NCBI RefSeq assembly: GCF_003231285.1
Contig: NZ_QKNS01000001.1
Span: forward strand, 1,364,001-1,428,000
From: Hymenobacter sediminis
GTDB taxonomy: Bacteria; Bacteroidota; Bacteroidia; Cytophagales; Hymenobacteraceae
Length of the DNA: 64,000 nucleotides
Direction: 5' to 3'
In this document: piece after piece, positions 26,238-35,921 of the stretch
Layout: each line of letters begins with the position of its first letter
Position numbering within the stretch: the stretch's first letter is position 1
The notes under the pieces: generated by a model
What the model saw: only the letters and a program-made list of their open reading frames with translations
What the model was told of the DNA's origin: nothing
The model's database searches: none
Position numbers and translations under genes: made by a program

Positions 26238-28250
26238 TTATTGCACCACTACACGCTGGGCGCCGGCCGATTGGCCATCAACCAGAAGGCGCAGGAAGTA
26301 CACGCCAGCCTGGTGTCCGTTCGACTGCCAGTTGAGCGTGTGAGCACCAGCGGTTAAGCTGCCAGCGGCCTTGCGTTCCACGGTGCGGCCTAGAGCATCC
26401 GTAAGGATGAGCTCAGCTTGGCCGGCGCGGGGCAGCTGGAAGCTGAGGCGGGTGGCTGCCGTAACAGGGTTCGGGTAGAGTGTAAAACCCGTAGCGACTT
26501 CCGCGCGGCGGATACCCGTCGTGACGCCTGCTGCGCTTGCAATGGCAATGTCGCGGACGGTAATGCCGTTGCCGATCATCATAGGAGCCGTAGCGGCACC
26601 GGTAGTCAGGTTCAGCGAATAAATGCTGGAGTTAAGGGAGCCGCCCGAGGTAGCTACCAGGTAGGCAGTATTGGTATTTTCAGCCGTGCTGAAGATGTCC
26701 ATATCAACGTTGGCTCCGGGCGTAACCGTAATTCCCGAAGGACCTACCGTGTTCAGTAGGCCGTCGTTTGGCGGATTCTGGCGAACCAATAAGTTCAGGG
26801 CTTCGTCGTAGCCGAAGAGGGTAGTGGTGCGGGTTGTGGTGCTGGCTGGGCCGGGGTAGCTGTTGGTGTAGGCTACGGATCCGATGGCCGGAGTAGCACT
26901 CACATTAGCGTCAGTATCGGCGTATTTAATGGTGCCATCCGCTGTAGGAGCCACCGAAAGGTCATTCGGGTTTAGGCGGAAGTTAGCCCGATTTACACCC
27001 TCAATCCGGATGCGGTCCGCGCTGGGGTTGAAGTCGAAGGCAATGCTGCCCGCACCCAGCGCCAGGGCCAGTGTGCCGCCCAGCGGGGTTGCTACCCCCG
27101 TAGTGGCGTTGATGGTGTACAATTGGCCCGTTTGAGCCGTGGCATCGTAGCCCAGCGCATAGAGGGCATTGTTCAGGGGGCGCACATCCATGCCCACAAT
27201 CGTCTGGGAAGTTGCTACCCCCGTAATGCCCACCGAAGTACGGATGGTACCCGGCGTGGCCGTGTCAAACGTGAGCAGGTTGGTGCCAGCCAGGGCATAG
27301 GCCAGCTGGCCTGTTACGGCCGGCAGGGTAGCCGGGCGGTCAATGGCAACAGCAATATCCGTTAAAGGTGCTATGGTCGCGCCAGCAGTTCTACCTACAC
27401 GGGTAGCAGTTCCGGTAGCCAGATCCACAGTGTAGAAATCATTGATATAATCCGCTGGGTCAAGGGTAGAGGCCGACAAGTATGCCTGGTTCGTACCCGT
27501 AGCAGGATTGAAATATATATCCAGATCGAAACTCTGCGGAAGAACATTGCCCAGCGCTAGAGAGCCAACAGTATTCAAAGTGCCACTATTCGGCGGATCT
27601 TGGAAAGTGAGCCGGTTGGCCGCCTCGTCAATATTATACAGCCGGGTGCTAGTTGCCCCAATGTAGCTGTTGGTGTAGGCAACCGCTCCTATAGATGGCG
27701 TTTGACCGGCATTGGCATCTGTAGCGGCGTAGGCTAAGTTTCCATCAGTGGCCGCCAGGGCTCCGTTGTTAGGGTTTAGGCGGAAGTTGCTATTGTTTAC
27801 TCCAGTCACTCGAATCCGGTCCACGGTAGGGTTGAAATCGAAACCTACTCGTATTGGGTAGTCTAAAGGTATAGGAGAAGGAGTATTGCCCAGGTTAAGC
27901 GTAAGTGCGCTACCGATAGGGGTTAGTGCCCCACTCGTGGTACTTAGCGTGTATAGCTGTGCCTGAGTGGTGCTGGCGTTATAGCCAAGCGCAAATAGCT
28001 CTCCGGTATTAGGCCGTACATCCATACCTACCAGAGTCTGGCCTGTTGCCAAACCGGTAATAGCTACAGTTGAGGTGTAGGTGCCGGGACTGGTGGCTTG
28101 AAACGTGACTAGTTTAGGAGCAGCAGTTGAAGTAAGTCCATAAACTGTCTGGGCCTGCGTGGTACCTAGGGTAGCCGCCGACAAGGCCAGTGCGCCCAAT
28201 AGAAAGCCGCCCCCACGAGCTACCTTCCGGCGAGTAGAATGTGTAAACAT
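26238..28250 (-). CDS. Secreted DUF4394 protein with two repeats and a T9SS sorting domain
   Basis: A 670-residue exported protein. A signal peptide ends at TTQAQ. Two tandem DUF4394 domains follow, each starting from VYGLT or LAYALAG and carrying VGMDVRP then FDFNP(T/S)(V/A)DRIR and NFRLNPN; they span about 35-300 and 310-575. The C-terminal 80 residues are a type A T9SS sorting domain (YPNPVTAATRLSFQL, then GVYFLRLLVDGQ and a final RVVVQ). It should be secreted by the type IX system and anchored at the cell surface. Function of DUF4394 is unknown. Confidence 0.9.
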   Translation of the reverse strand: MFTHSTRRKVARGGGFLLGALALSAATLGTTQAQTVYGLTSTAAPKLVTFQATSPGTYTSTVAITGLATGQTLVGMDVRPNTGELFALGYNASTTQAQLYTLSTTSGALTPIGSALTLNLGNTPSPIPLDYPIRVGFDFNPTVDRIRVTGVNNSNFRLNPNNGALAATDGNLAYAATDANAGQTPSIGAVAYTNSYIGATSTRLYNIDEAANRLTFQDPPNSGTLNTVGSLALGNVLPQSFDLDIYFNPATGTNQAYLSASTLDPADYINDFYTVDLATGTATRVGRTAGATIAPLTDIAVAIDRPATLPAVTGQLAYALAGTNLLTFDTATPGTIRTSVGITGVATSQTIVGMDVRPLNNALYALGYDATAQTGQLYTINATTGVATPLGGTLALALGAGSIAFDFNPSADRIRIEGVNRANFRLNPNDLSVAPTADGTIKYADTDANVSATPAIGSVAYTNSYPGPASTTTRTTTLFGYDEALNLLVRQNPPNDGLLNTVGPSGITVTPGANVDMDIFSTAENTNTAYLVATSGGSLNSSIYSLNLTTGAATAPMMIGNGITVRDIAIASAAGVTTGIRRAEVATGFTLYPNPVTAATRLSFQLPRAGQAELILTDALGRTVERKAAGSLTAGAHTLNWQSNGHQAGVYFLRLLVDGQSAGAQRVVVQ

Positions 28251-28441
28251 GGATGGAGTAAGTAGAATTGGTGAATGAGTGACAGATTAGGGTGATTGAC
28301 CTATATAGTCTGGAATAGATACGAAGTGGTACAGACTCTGGCTTTGGGCTCGACAGTAATTAATTTGCTTTTAATTCTATCTGATCGGAAAGCCGGTTTT
28401 TGGTTCATAAAGACAAAAATCTACACCCTGTTATACGCAAA

Positions 28442-28471
28442 AACGGCCTGTCAAGCGCTTGACAGGCCGTT
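28442..28471 (-). terminator. Perfect 30-nt palindrome, terminator of the GNAT-nitrilase gene
   Basis: A 15-nt arm (28442-28456) and its exact reverse complement (28457-28471) without spacer, with AAAAA on the left, that is a U-run for minus-strand transcripts. It lies 42 nt beyond the stop of the minus-strand gene at 28513. The remaining intergenic DNA to 28251 is AT-rich and should carry the DUF4394 promoter. Confidence 0.8.
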
Positions 28472-28512
28472 GAAGACAATGGTTGCTTTCAATAAAAGCA
28501 GAAAGCCAAAAA

Positions 28513-30216
28513 TTAGCCGGCTGCTACTGCTTTGCGGCGGCTGGCACTCTTCTGCACCCGTTCTTCGCCCTGGGCCAGTAGCTCATCGTCGCGTTCTGTT
28601 TTCTTCCAGCTGAGCGTGTACAGATCTTTGCGACGGTCGCGGAGGTTCCGTACGGCTCCGCTGGTGTTCAGGTCCTTCAGCAGGTCCAGGTCCAGGTCCG
28701 CAATCAGAGTCATCTCCGTGTTGGGGGTAGCCTCAGCCACAATGGCGTCGTGAGGGAAGGCAAAGTCCGAAGGGCTAAACACAGCACTTTGCGAGTATTG
28801 AATGTCCATGTTCTCGACGCGGGGTAGGTTGCCCACCGAGCCGGTAATGGCTACGTAGCACTCGTTTTCAATGGCCCGGGCCTGGGCACAGAGGCGCACG
28901 CGCTGGTAGGCGTTCTTGGTATCCGTCCAGAACGGCACGAACAGAATCTTCATGCCTTCATCTGACAGCATGCGCGAGAGCTCCGGGAACTCTACGTCGT
29001 AGCAGATCAGAATGCCGATTTTGCCGAAGTCTGTATCGAAGCAGCGGAGCTTGTCACCGCCGCGCATGCCCCAGTAGCTGGCCTCGTCGGGGGTTACGTG
29101 CAGCTTGTACTGCTCATCCACGGTGCCGTCGCGGCGGCAGAGGTAGCTCACGTTGTAGAGCTTGCCATCATCGTAGAGCGGCATGGAGCCGGCAATAACG
29201 TTGATATTATAGCTCACGGCCAACTCCATCATCTTGGTTTTGATGGGCTCAGTGAAGGCCGCCATCGAGCGAATAGCCACCGAAGGCGACTCCTCGTTGG
29301 TTAGGGCCATCATAGGCGCGTTGAAGAACTCCGGGAACAGCACGCAGTCGGCCTTGTAGCCCGATACGGTATCCACGAAGAATTCCATTTGCTGGAAGAA
29401 GTCGTCGAGGTTTTTGGTGGCGCGCATCTGCCATTGCACAATACCAATGCGCACATTTGACTTCTGGTTGCCAATGAGCTTGCCAGCGTCCTCGTCGTAA
29501 TACACATTGATCCACTCCAGCAGGGTAGCGTAAGCCTTCGACTCGGAGTCGTAGGGGAGGTAGCCCCGAATAAGCTTCCGAACATAGAAGTCGTTGGAAA
29601 GCTGGAAGGTCAGGATGGGGTCAGTGAGTTCTTTGTTACGCACCATCTCCACATACTTACCCGGGGTCATTTCGTTGGCGTAGGCCGCGTAGCCCGGAAT
29701 ACGGCCCCCGGCTACCATGGCGCGTAGGTTCAGGTTTTCGCAGAGCTCCTTGCGAGCATCGTAGAGGCGGCGCCCTAGGCGCAGGCTACGGTACTCAGGG
29801 TCCACAAACACGTCAACCCCGTACAGTGTATCGCCATCCGGGTCGTGGGTGTCAAACTTGCCGTTGCCCGTGATTTTGGCGTAGGTGTGCTTGTCACCGA
29901 ACTTGCTATACTCCACAATAATGGCCAAGGCTGCGGCTACTACCTGCCCATTGTCCTCAATGCAGATCTGGCCCTCTGGAAATTTCTTGATCAGAGCGTT
30001 GTACTCATCCTGGGCCCAGGAGCCCTCCATGTTGGAGTACACCTTATCCATAATTTCCTTCACGGCCTTAAAGTCGCCGCGCTTGAGCGTGCGCAGCACC
30101 AGTTTGTGGGCCGGAATGGCGGTAGGCGTCAGCAGCTCCGGGGTTTGGGGCATGCCGGGTAAGGTTTGTTTTTTGGCGTGGCTGCTGCCAGCCTTGCCGT
30201 TGGAACTCGTTGCCAT
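28513..30216 (-). CDS. GNAT acetyltransferase fused to carbon-nitrogen hydrolase
   Basis: A 567-residue two-domain protein. Residues about 38-215 are a GNAT domain (LRTLKRGDFKAVKEIM, then YGVDVFVDPEYRSLRLGRRLY for acetyl-CoA binding). Residues about 250-515 are a nitrilase-superfamily amidase with the Glu-Lys-Cys triad in LFPEFFNAP, YKLHVTPDE and ILICYDVEFPELSR. The C-terminus is basic. This fusion is a known architecture in several phyla; its substrate is not established. It could act on an acylated amide or couple deamidation to acetylation, which is speculation. It stands as a single-gene unit, with a palindromic terminator behind it. Confidence 0.9.
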   Translation of the reverse strand: MATSSNGKAGSSHAKKQTLPGMPQTPELLTPTAIPAHKLVLRTLKRGDFKAVKEIMDKVYSNMEGSWAQDEYNALIKKFPEGQICIEDNGQVVAAALAIIVEYSKFGDKHTYAKITGNGKFDTHDPDGDTLYGVDVFVDPEYRSLRLGRRLYDARKELCENLNLRAMVAGGRIPGYAAYANEMTPGKYVEMVRNKELTDPILTFQLSNDFYVRKLIRGYLPYDSESKAYATLLEWINVYYDEDAGKLIGNQKSNVRIGIVQWQMRATKNLDDFFQQMEFFVDTVSGYKADCVLFPEFFNAPMMALTNEESPSVAIRSMAAFTEPIKTKMMELAVSYNINVIAGSMPLYDDGKLYNVSYLCRRDGTVDEQYKLHVTPDEASYWGMRGGDKLRCFDTDFGKIGILICYDVEFPELSRMLSDEGMKILFVPFWTDTKNAYQRVRLCAQARAIENECYVAITGSVGNLPRVENMDIQYSQSAVFSPSDFAFPHDAIVAEATPNTEMTLIADLDLDLLKDLNTSGAVRNLRDRRKDLYTLSWKKTERDDELLAQGEERVQKSASRRKAVAAG

Positions 30217-30439
30217 ATACGTCAGAGCAGATTGTCAGGGAAGAAGCGTAAAGATACCGGCCTGTTTATTGGCGCGGCGGTTGTCTTACGGCTGCACAAC
30301 AACTTTGGTAGCAAAAAGGCTCACTCAAATGAAACAGCATGGTTTATGAGGAAAGAGAGGGGTAGGAAATAGGAGAAGCCTTGGCTTGGTTGAGCCAGCT
30401 CCCGTATCCTCATCCGACCGTATCGTCGTACCTTGCCAT

Positions 30440-30916
30440 ATGCTACCGCCCGAAGAACGACGTCTGCAAACGCTGGAACGCATCTTGCGTGCCCCGGAGG
30501 CATTCCCGCCCACGGCCTGGCTGTGCGCCCCGCCCAATGCCACGGGCTGGGAGCCCGAAACTACTGCCGCGGTGGTCTTGACGGCAGTAGCTGGACAAGC
30601 CATACCGGCACCGCCGGGGCTGGTGCGGACCATGTTTATGGATGAGGTGCAATTAGTGATGGAGCGGCTGCTGCGCCAAGTGCCGGGGGCTACCCCCACC
30701 TTGCGCGTGAGCATCCTGAGCCGTTACAAAGACTACCATGAGTTTCCGGCGCTAACTGGCCAGCCCGAAACACTAGCCTTCTACCTCGCCGATGCTGTGA
30801 AGGCTGGCGGGCTTTCAGCGCCCGACGCCCTCGTTCATTTCCGCCGCTATTTTTCTCATTTCACCCTAGAAGCCGCCAAACACATTATGACCAAGGCGTT
30901 TTTGGGGAGTAGATAA
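30440..30916 (+). CDS. Hypothetical protein, 158 residues
   Basis: Soluble, no signal peptide. Starts MLPPEERRLQTLERIL; proline-rich in the middle and helical in the C-terminal half (EVQLVMERLLRQVP, ALVHFRRYFSHFTLEAAKHI). I do not recognise the family. Base composition matches the neighbours. It is divergent from the GNAT-nitrilase gene and convergent with scoB, so it is a single-gene unit. The ATG at 30440 is chosen because the longer frame starts within a non-coding-looking stretch. Confidence 0.65.
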   Translation: MLPPEERRLQTLERILRAPEAFPPTAWLCAPPNATGWEPETTAAVVLTAVAGQAIPAPPGLVRTMFMDEVQLVMERLLRQVPGATPTLRVSILSRYKDYHEFPALTGQPETLAFYLADAVKAGGLSAPDALVHFRRYFSHFTLEAAKHIMTKAFLGSR

Positions 30917-30953
30917 TTAGGTAGCCGCTAGCTAAGTATATCATCTGAGTATA

Positions 30954-31021
30954 GCAAAGGCCCTTACTACGCCAGCACGAGCCGTAACAACGACTTGTTT
31001 CTGCGTAGTAAGGGCCTTTGC
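30954..31021. terminator. 19-bp perfect inverted repeat between convergent genes
   Basis: Left arm 30954-30972 and right arm 31003-31021 are exact reverse complements, with a 30-nt loop. It lies between convergent genes (30440-30916 and scoB). No long T-run follows on either side, so it may work as a bidirectional stop or an mRNA end stabiliser. Confidence 0.65.
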
Positions 31022-31055
31022 AGCGTTTAGGATGACAGGCGATTTTACATACTGC

Positions 31056-31712
31056 CTATACCCCGCTCATTTCCGGTACATTGTCGGGAATGACCAGTTT
31101 GCCGGCGGTGGCTGCTTTAATCTGCTCCACGGTTACGCCGGGCGCCCGCTCACGCAGCACGAAGCCATCGGGCGTCACATCGAGGACAGCCAACTCAGTT
31201 ACAATTTTCTTGACGCAGCGCAGGCCGGTAATAGGTAGCGTGCAGGCAGGTAGTAGCTTGCTGGAACCGTCTTTGGCGACGTGCTGCATGGCCACAATAA
31301 TGTTTTTGGCTGAGGCCACCAGGTCCATAGCACCGCCCATGCCTTTCACCATTTTGCCCGGAATCTTCCAGTTGGCAATGTCACCAGTTTCTGATACTTC
31401 CATGGCGCCCAGAATGGTCAGGTCCACGTGCTCCCCCCGAATCATGGCGAAGGAATCGGCGGAGCTGAAGAGGCTGGAGCCGGGTAGGGTAGTCACCGTT
31501 TGTTTGCCAGCATTGATGAGGTCGGGGTCCACTTCAGCATCGGTAGGGAAGGGGCCCATGCCCAGCAGCCCGTTTTCGGACTGCAGCTCCACATTGATGC
31601 CTTCGGGAATGTAGTTGGCCACCAGCGTCGGGATGCCGATACCGAGGTTGACGTAGGAGTTATTTTCTACTTCTTGCGCGATGCGCCGGGCAATGCCGTG
31701 TTTATCTAACAT
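31056..31712 (-). CDS. scoB: 3-oxoacid CoA-transferase subunit B
   Basis: A 218-residue beta subunit of a class I CoA-transferase (succinyl-CoA:3-ketoacid type). The catalytic glutamate is in the [10 protein letters not shown] motif near residue 46, and [15 protein letters not shown] and GGAMDLV are family landmarks. With subunit A it transfers CoA between succinyl-CoA and acetoacetate or similar acids. The subunit A gene lies 1.4 kb upstream on the same strand, separated by a serine hydrolase gene. The ATG at 31712 fits the family start [12 protein letters not shown]. Confidence 0.93.
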   Translation of the reverse strand: MLDKHGIARRIAQEVENNSYVNLGIGIPTLVANYIPEGINVELQSENGLLGMGPFPTDAEVDPDLINAGKQTVTTLPGSSLFSSADSFAMIRGEHVDLTILGAMEVSETGDIANWKIPGKMVKGMGGAMDLVASAKNIIVAMQHVAKDGSSKLLPACTLPITGLRCVKKIVTELAVLDVTPDGFVLRERAPGVTVEQIKAATAGKLVIPDNVPEMSGV

Positions 31713-31737
31713 GATGGGTGGGGTAGGGAGGAGCAAC

Positions 31738-33039
31738 TTATTTCACTGCCGCGGCCTGGGGCTCAATTACCGCCTGCCGAACCAAGCGCTTGAACTTGCC
31801 GGCCAGGTCGCCGCCGGTAGTGTTGGGGTATTTTTGGGTGTAGAGCAGGGCCACGATTTTCGCCTTCGGGTCAACCCAGTAGGTAGTCCCGAAGATGCCG
31901 CCCCACTCGTAAGAGCCTTCGGAAAGGCCGGTTTGCGCGGCGGTTTTGCTGGTAGTCAGGCTAAAGCCCAACCCAAACTTGTTTTCACCTTGATTGACGT
32001 CCCCGATTTGATTGGAGGTCATCAGGCGCACGGTGGCAGGTTTGAGCAGCCGTTGTCCGCGGTATTCACCCTCATTGAGCATCATCTGCAGGAACACGGC
32101 GTAGTCATCAATAGTAGACGACAGGCCGGCCCCGCCCGAAAAGTACGTGCCCTTGGCCTTGGGGTAATCGGGGCTCATTCTGCCCTGTGGGGCCATCTTC
32201 ACCGTTTTCTTGCTGGCGTCTTCGGTGTAAAGCACGGCCAGGCGGGGCTGCTTCTCAGCCGGAAGGTAGAAATACGTGTCACGCATGGCCAGGGGCTCAA
32301 ACAGGCGGGTGCGCAGAAACGCATCGAGCGACTGACCCGACACTACCTCAATTAGGCGGCCCAGCACGTCCACACTCAGGCCGTAGGTGAACTGCTCGCC
32401 GGGCTGGTGCATAAGCGGCAGCGGGCCCAGTGCATTCATGGCCTCGGCCAGCGTACCGCCTGGCGTACTAATACCGCTAGGGATACGGGCCTTGGCGTAA
32501 ATGGCGCGGGCTTCTTTGGTGCCGATGACGGGGTAGCTAATGCCCGACGTGTGGGTGAGCAACTGTCGGATAGTTACCTCGCTGCGGGCCGGAACGGTGG
32601 TGTACGTTGAGTCCTGGGCATTGAAAGTAGCCAGCACCCGCGGGTTACGGAAGGCGGGCAGATACTTGGAAATGGGGTCGTCGAGCTGCAGCTTCCCATC
32701 ATCGTAGAGCATCATTACGCCCACGCTGGTAATGGCCTTGGTTTGGGAGGCTATGCGCAGGATGGCGTTTTCCCGCAGGGGCTTTTTTGTGGCTACGTCA
32801 TCCATCCCTATTGCCTTGCGGTAAATGATTTTTCCGTTCTGGGCAATTAGGGCAATGGCGCCGGGCACGCGGTTGGCGGCGGTATATTCCTGCAGCAGCT
32901 TGTCCAAGGCCGGCAACGGCTTGGGTGCCAGTTGCAGCGTTTGGGCCTTGGCAGTCTGGGCCTTGACCGGCGCTGCAGTTTGGGCCCAGGCGTGGGTGGC
33001 GGCGAAACTTAATACAAGCGCGAAAACGGTCTTTTTCAT
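31738..33039 (-). CDS. Serine hydrolase of the beta-lactamase/penicillin-binding (class C-like) family
   Basis: Exported protein of 433 residues with signal peptide [18 protein letters not shown]. The nucleophile motif SxxK is SQTK in [18 protein letters not shown] at about residue 100, with the Tyr of the second motif probably in QFTYGLSVD. This family covers esterases, D-amino-acid peptidases and class C lactamases; nothing in the sequence makes it a resistance enzyme. It sits between the two CoA-transferase subunits with gaps of 25 nt to scoB and 90 nt to scoA, so it is probably cotranscribed. Confidence 0.88.
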   Translation of the reverse strand: MKKTVFALVLSFAATHAWAQTAAPVKAQTAKAQTLQLAPKPLPALDKLLQEYTAANRVPGAIALIAQNGKIIYRKAIGMDDVATKKPLRENAILRIASQTKAITSVGVMMLYDDGKLQLDDPISKYLPAFRNPRVLATFNAQDSTYTTVPARSEVTIRQLLTHTSGISYPVIGTKEARAIYAKARIPSGISTPGGTLAEAMNALGPLPLMHQPGEQFTYGLSVDVLGRLIEVVSGQSLDAFLRTRLFEPLAMRDTYFYLPAEKQPRLAVLYTEDASKKTVKMAPQGRMSPDYPKAKGTYFSGGAGLSSTIDDYAVFLQMMLNEGEYRGQRLLKPATVRLMTSNQIGDVNQGENKFGLGFSLTTSKTAAQTGLSEGSYEWGGIFGTTYWVDPKAKIVALLYTQKYPNTTGGDLAGKFKRLVRQAVIEPQAAAVK

Positions 33040-33129
33040 ATTCCTGAAACTAGGTTCACCTCGACCCAAGGGGTAGGGATATGCTGGCTTTTTCGGGAGG
33101 GCAGCATGGCAGATGCTGCCGGGCAAACC

Positions 33130-33828
33130 CTAGCCCTGCCGGACCGTGCGCTGCTCAATGCGCTTTTCGTAGTTCTGGCCCTGGTAAATGCGCTGCACAA
33201 AAATGCCAGGCGTATGAATCTGGTTGGGGTCTAGCTCGCCGGCTGGTACCAGCTCTTCCACTTCGGCCACCGTGATTTTGCCGGCCGTGGCCATCATAGG
33301 GTTGAAGTTGCGGGCGGTGCCTTTGTAGATGAGGTTGCCGGCCGTGTCGCCCTTCCAGGCTTTCACAAAGGCAAAATCGGCGTGCAGGGCGGTTTCCAGC
33401 AGGTACATCTTGCCGTTAAACTCCCGGCTTTCTTTGCCTTCGCCTACCTCGGTGCCGTAGCCGGCTGGGGTGTAGAAGGCCGGAATGCCTGCGCCGCCGG
33501 CCCGGCACCGCTCGGCCAGGGTGCCCTGCGGAATCAGCTCTACCTCCAGCTCTCCGCTCAGCAGCTGGCGCTCAAACTCGGCGTTTTCGCCCACGTAGCT
33601 GGAAATCATCTTGCGCACCTGCTTGGTCTGGAGCAGGCGGCCAATGCCGAAATCATCGACGCCCGCATTGTTGCTGATGCAGGTGAGGCCTCGCACGCCC
33701 AGGTGCAAAATTTCCTGGATAGAGTTTTCGGGGATTCCGCACAGGCCGAAGCCGCCCAGCATAAGGGTCATGCCGTCGCGGAGGCCGTGCAAGGCTTCAG
33801 CCGGACCGGCCACTACTTTGTTGATCAT
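33130..33828 (-). CDS. scoA: 3-oxoacid CoA-transferase subunit A
   Basis: A 232-residue alpha subunit of class I CoA-transferase. [19 protein letters not shown] at about 20-38 is the CoA-binding signature and [16 protein letters not shown] follows. ATG 33828 is chosen; the frame continues upstream without family similarity. It partners scoB to activate acetoacetate with succinyl-CoA, feeding ketone body or amino-acid carbon into the TCA cycle. Confidence 0.93.
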   Translation of the reverse strand: MINKVVAGPAEALHGLRDGMTLMLGGFGLCGIPENSIQEILHLGVRGLTCISNNAGVDDFGIGRLLQTKQVRKMISSYVGENAEFERQLLSGELEVELIPQGTLAERCRAGGAGIPAFYTPAGYGTEVGEGKESREFNGKMYLLETALHADFAFVKAWKGDTAGNLIYKGTARNFNPMMATAGKITVAEVEELVPAGELDPNQIHTPGIFVQRIYQGQNYEKRIEQRTVRQG

Positions 33829-33901
33829 GGGAAAATGGGTGGTTTGGGGAGCGGCAAGGTAGTAGGTTCTGGCAGCATGTACCAAAAGGGCCAAAACAAC
33901 G

Positions 33902-33941
33902 TACCGCCAGCAGCCCCACTTTGTGAGCCACTGGCGGTACT
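33902..33941 (-). terminator. Hairpin between ribF and scoA
   Basis: GTACCGCCAG on the left and CTGGCGGTAC on the right are a 10-bp perfect inverted repeat with a loop of about 20 nt. On the minus strand it follows the ribF stop and is trailed by a T-rich GTTGTTTT, so it is a plausible ribF terminator. Confidence 0.55.
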
Positions 33942-33973
33942 TGGTAAGGAAATGCTGCTTGTATCGGGCGGGC

Positions 33974-34918
33974 TTATAGAGCCGCCCGCGCCGACTCGGC
34001 ATCCTGGGCTAGCTGGGCCTTTAGCGCATCGAGGCCGTTGAACTTCTGCTCGTCGCGGAGGCGGGCCACAAATTCTACTTTCAAGTCTTGGTCGTACAGG
34101 TCACCTTCGAAGCCAAGCAAGTGTGCTTCCACGGTCTGGTCGAGGCCGCCGGCCACAGTGGGGCGTACTCCAATGTTGAGCATAGCGGGGTAGGTGGTAC
34201 CCGCAGCGGTGGTAGCGCGCACGGCATACACGCCCCGGGCCGGGATTAATTTCAGCGGCTCAGGGCAGACAATGTTGGCCGTGGGCCAGCCGATGGTGCG
34301 GCCTAGCTGCCGGCCTTTCACTACCATGCCCGTGAGAGGGTAGGCATAGCCCAGGTAACGGTTAGCCGTCTGCACGTCGCCGGCTTCCAGAGCCCGCCGG
34401 ATGCGGGTGCTGCTCACGCCCACCGCGTCCACGTCTTCGCGCGGAATTTCCTCCACGCTCATGCCATAACGGCCCGAGTGCTGGCTGAGGTAGTCGAAGC
34501 CGCCCTCCCGGTTCTTGCCAAACCGGTGGTCGTAGCCGATAACCAGGGTGCGGGTGCCTACGGTGCGCAGCAGAATGTTCTGGATGTATTCCTCCGAAGT
34601 CCAGGCCGCAAACTCACGGGTAAACGGAATAGTCAGCAGGTAATCGACCCCCATTTCTGCAAGCTTGGCAGTGCGCTCTTCCAAGGTGTTGAGCAGGTGC
34701 AGATCCAGCGGCTCGGGGTGGGTAGGCGGGGGGGCCAGCACCAGGCGCGGGTGAGGCCAGTAGGTAATAACGACGGTGGGGCCGCCGGTGTGCCGGCCCA
34801 CTTCGCGCAGGCGCCGCAGAATCTGCTGGTGCCCTACATGAACCCCGTCGAAGGTGCCGCTGGTAACCACGGCATTGCCAAGGTGCGGAAACTGCGTGGG
34901 GTCCTGAATGATGTGCAT
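33974..34918 (-). CDS. ribF: Bifunctional riboflavin kinase/FAD synthetase
   Basis: A 314-residue enzyme that phosphorylates riboflavin to FMN and adenylates FMN to FAD. The N-terminal adenylyltransferase has [14 protein letters not shown] (HxGH motif) and [15 protein letters not shown]; the C-terminal kinase begins about residue 185 with [14 protein letters not shown], then PARGVYAV and NIGVRPTV. Length is normal. It lies after truB on the same strand with 55 nt between. Confidence 0.95.
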   Translation of the reverse strand: MHIIQDPTQFPHLGNAVVTSGTFDGVHVGHQQILRRLREVGRHTGGPTVVITYWPHPRLVLAPPPTHPEPLDLHLLNTLEERTAKLAEMGVDYLLTIPFTREFAAWTSEEYIQNILLRTVGTRTLVIGYDHRFGKNREGGFDYLSQHSGRYGMSVEEIPREDVDAVGVSSTRIRRALEAGDVQTANRYLGYAYPLTGMVVKGRQLGRTIGWPTANIVCPEPLKLIPARGVYAVRATTAAGTTYPAMLNIGVRPTVAGGLDQTVEAHLLGFEGDLYDQDLKVEFVARLRDEQKFNGLDALKAQLAQDAESARAAL

Positions 34919-34973
34919 CAGCGGTGAGATGGTGATAGTGAGTGGTACTGCGCTAGAGTGTACTGCCCGGAGC

Positions 34974-35831
34974 CTATTGAGGTTCTTCGCCGGCGGGAGG
35001 GGTAGGGGTAGCGTGGGTAGCGTTGAAGTAGTCGAGGCCAGTTCGGCGCTCCGGTTGGCGCTGCCGCCGCGGGCGTTCCGGCCGCTCGGCTTCCCCGGCC
35101 GGGCGCGGCGGCCGCAGGGCCTGGATGGCTTCCATGGTCAGGGCATCGGTGAGGCTATACTGCCCGATGCGGGTGCGCACCAGCTTGGTTAGGTGGGCGC
35201 CTACCCCCAGCGTCGCCCCAAAGTCGCGGGCCAGGCTGCGGATGTAGGTACCCTTGGAGCACGTCACCCGGAAATCAACCTCCGGCAGGGCAATGCGCGT
35301 CAGCTCAAACTCCCGGATGGTAATCTGCTTGCTCTTGATTTCGGCCTCGCCGCCGCGGCGCGCTACCTCATAAGCCCGTTCGCCGTTCACCTTCACCGCC
35401 GAAAATAGAGGCGGCGTTTGCTCAATCAGGCCGATGAAAGGCAGCAGGGCGGCGCGGAGTTGCTCTTCCGTCAGGTGCTCGTAGGGCAGCTCCTGGTCCA
35501 CGGGGGTTTCCAAGTCGAAGCTGGGGGTAGTCTGGCCGAGGCGGAAGGTGCCGGTGTACTCTTTCTCCTGGGCCTGAATCTGGTCGATTTCCTTGGTTTT
35601 CTTGCCCGTGCACAAAATCAGTAGGCCCGTAGCCAGGGGGTCGAGGGTGCCCGCGTGCCCGATTTTCTTGATGCGCAGCGTGTTCTTCACCTTGCGCACT
35701 ACATCGAACGATGACCAGGTTAAGGGTTTATCAACCAGCAAAACTTCGCCGGCTTCAAAGTCGAAAGCAGAAAGTGCAGGAAGTGCGGCTTCGGAAGGCA
35801 GCGCAGCGGAAGATTGTTCGGGGTGTTCCAT
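34974..35831 (-). CDS. truB: tRNA pseudouridine-55 synthase
   Basis: A 285-residue enzyme converting U55 of the tRNA T-loop to pseudouridine. The catalytic Asp is in [16 protein letters not shown] at about residue 57; YEVARRGGE and [15 protein letters not shown] follow. The last 45 residues are a basic, proline- and arginine-rich tail not needed for the fold, perhaps an RNA-binding extension. ATG 35831 is used. It belongs to the ftsX-DUF3098-uppP-truB-ribF block conserved in this phylum. Confidence 0.95.
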   Translation of the reverse strand: MEHPEQSSAALPSEAALPALSAFDFEAGEVLLVDKPLTWSSFDVVRKVKNTLRIKKIGHAGTLDPLATGLLILCTGKKTKEIDQIQAQEKEYTGTFRLGQTTPSFDLETPVDQELPYEHLTEEQLRAALLPFIGLIEQTPPLFSAVKVNGERAYEVARRGGEAEIKSKQITIREFELTRIALPEVDFRVTCSKGTYIRSLARDFGATLGVGAHLTKLVRTRIGQYSLTDALTMEAIQALRPPRPAGEAERPERPRRQRQPERRTGLDYFNATHATPTPPAGEEPQ

Positions 35832-35921
35832 AAGCAAGAGGGGGTAGGGGCCGGGCCCGAATACCCATCAACAACCGGAAGGCAGATAAATCAGCGGCTT
35901 CTGGCAACTAAAAAGCGGCAA

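Noticed and set aside
31738..33039. Beta-lactamase-family gene as an antibiotic resistance gene
   Set aside because: Family covers many esterases and peptidases; the second and third active-site motifs are not those of true lactamases as far as I can see, and it sits in a metabolic operon.
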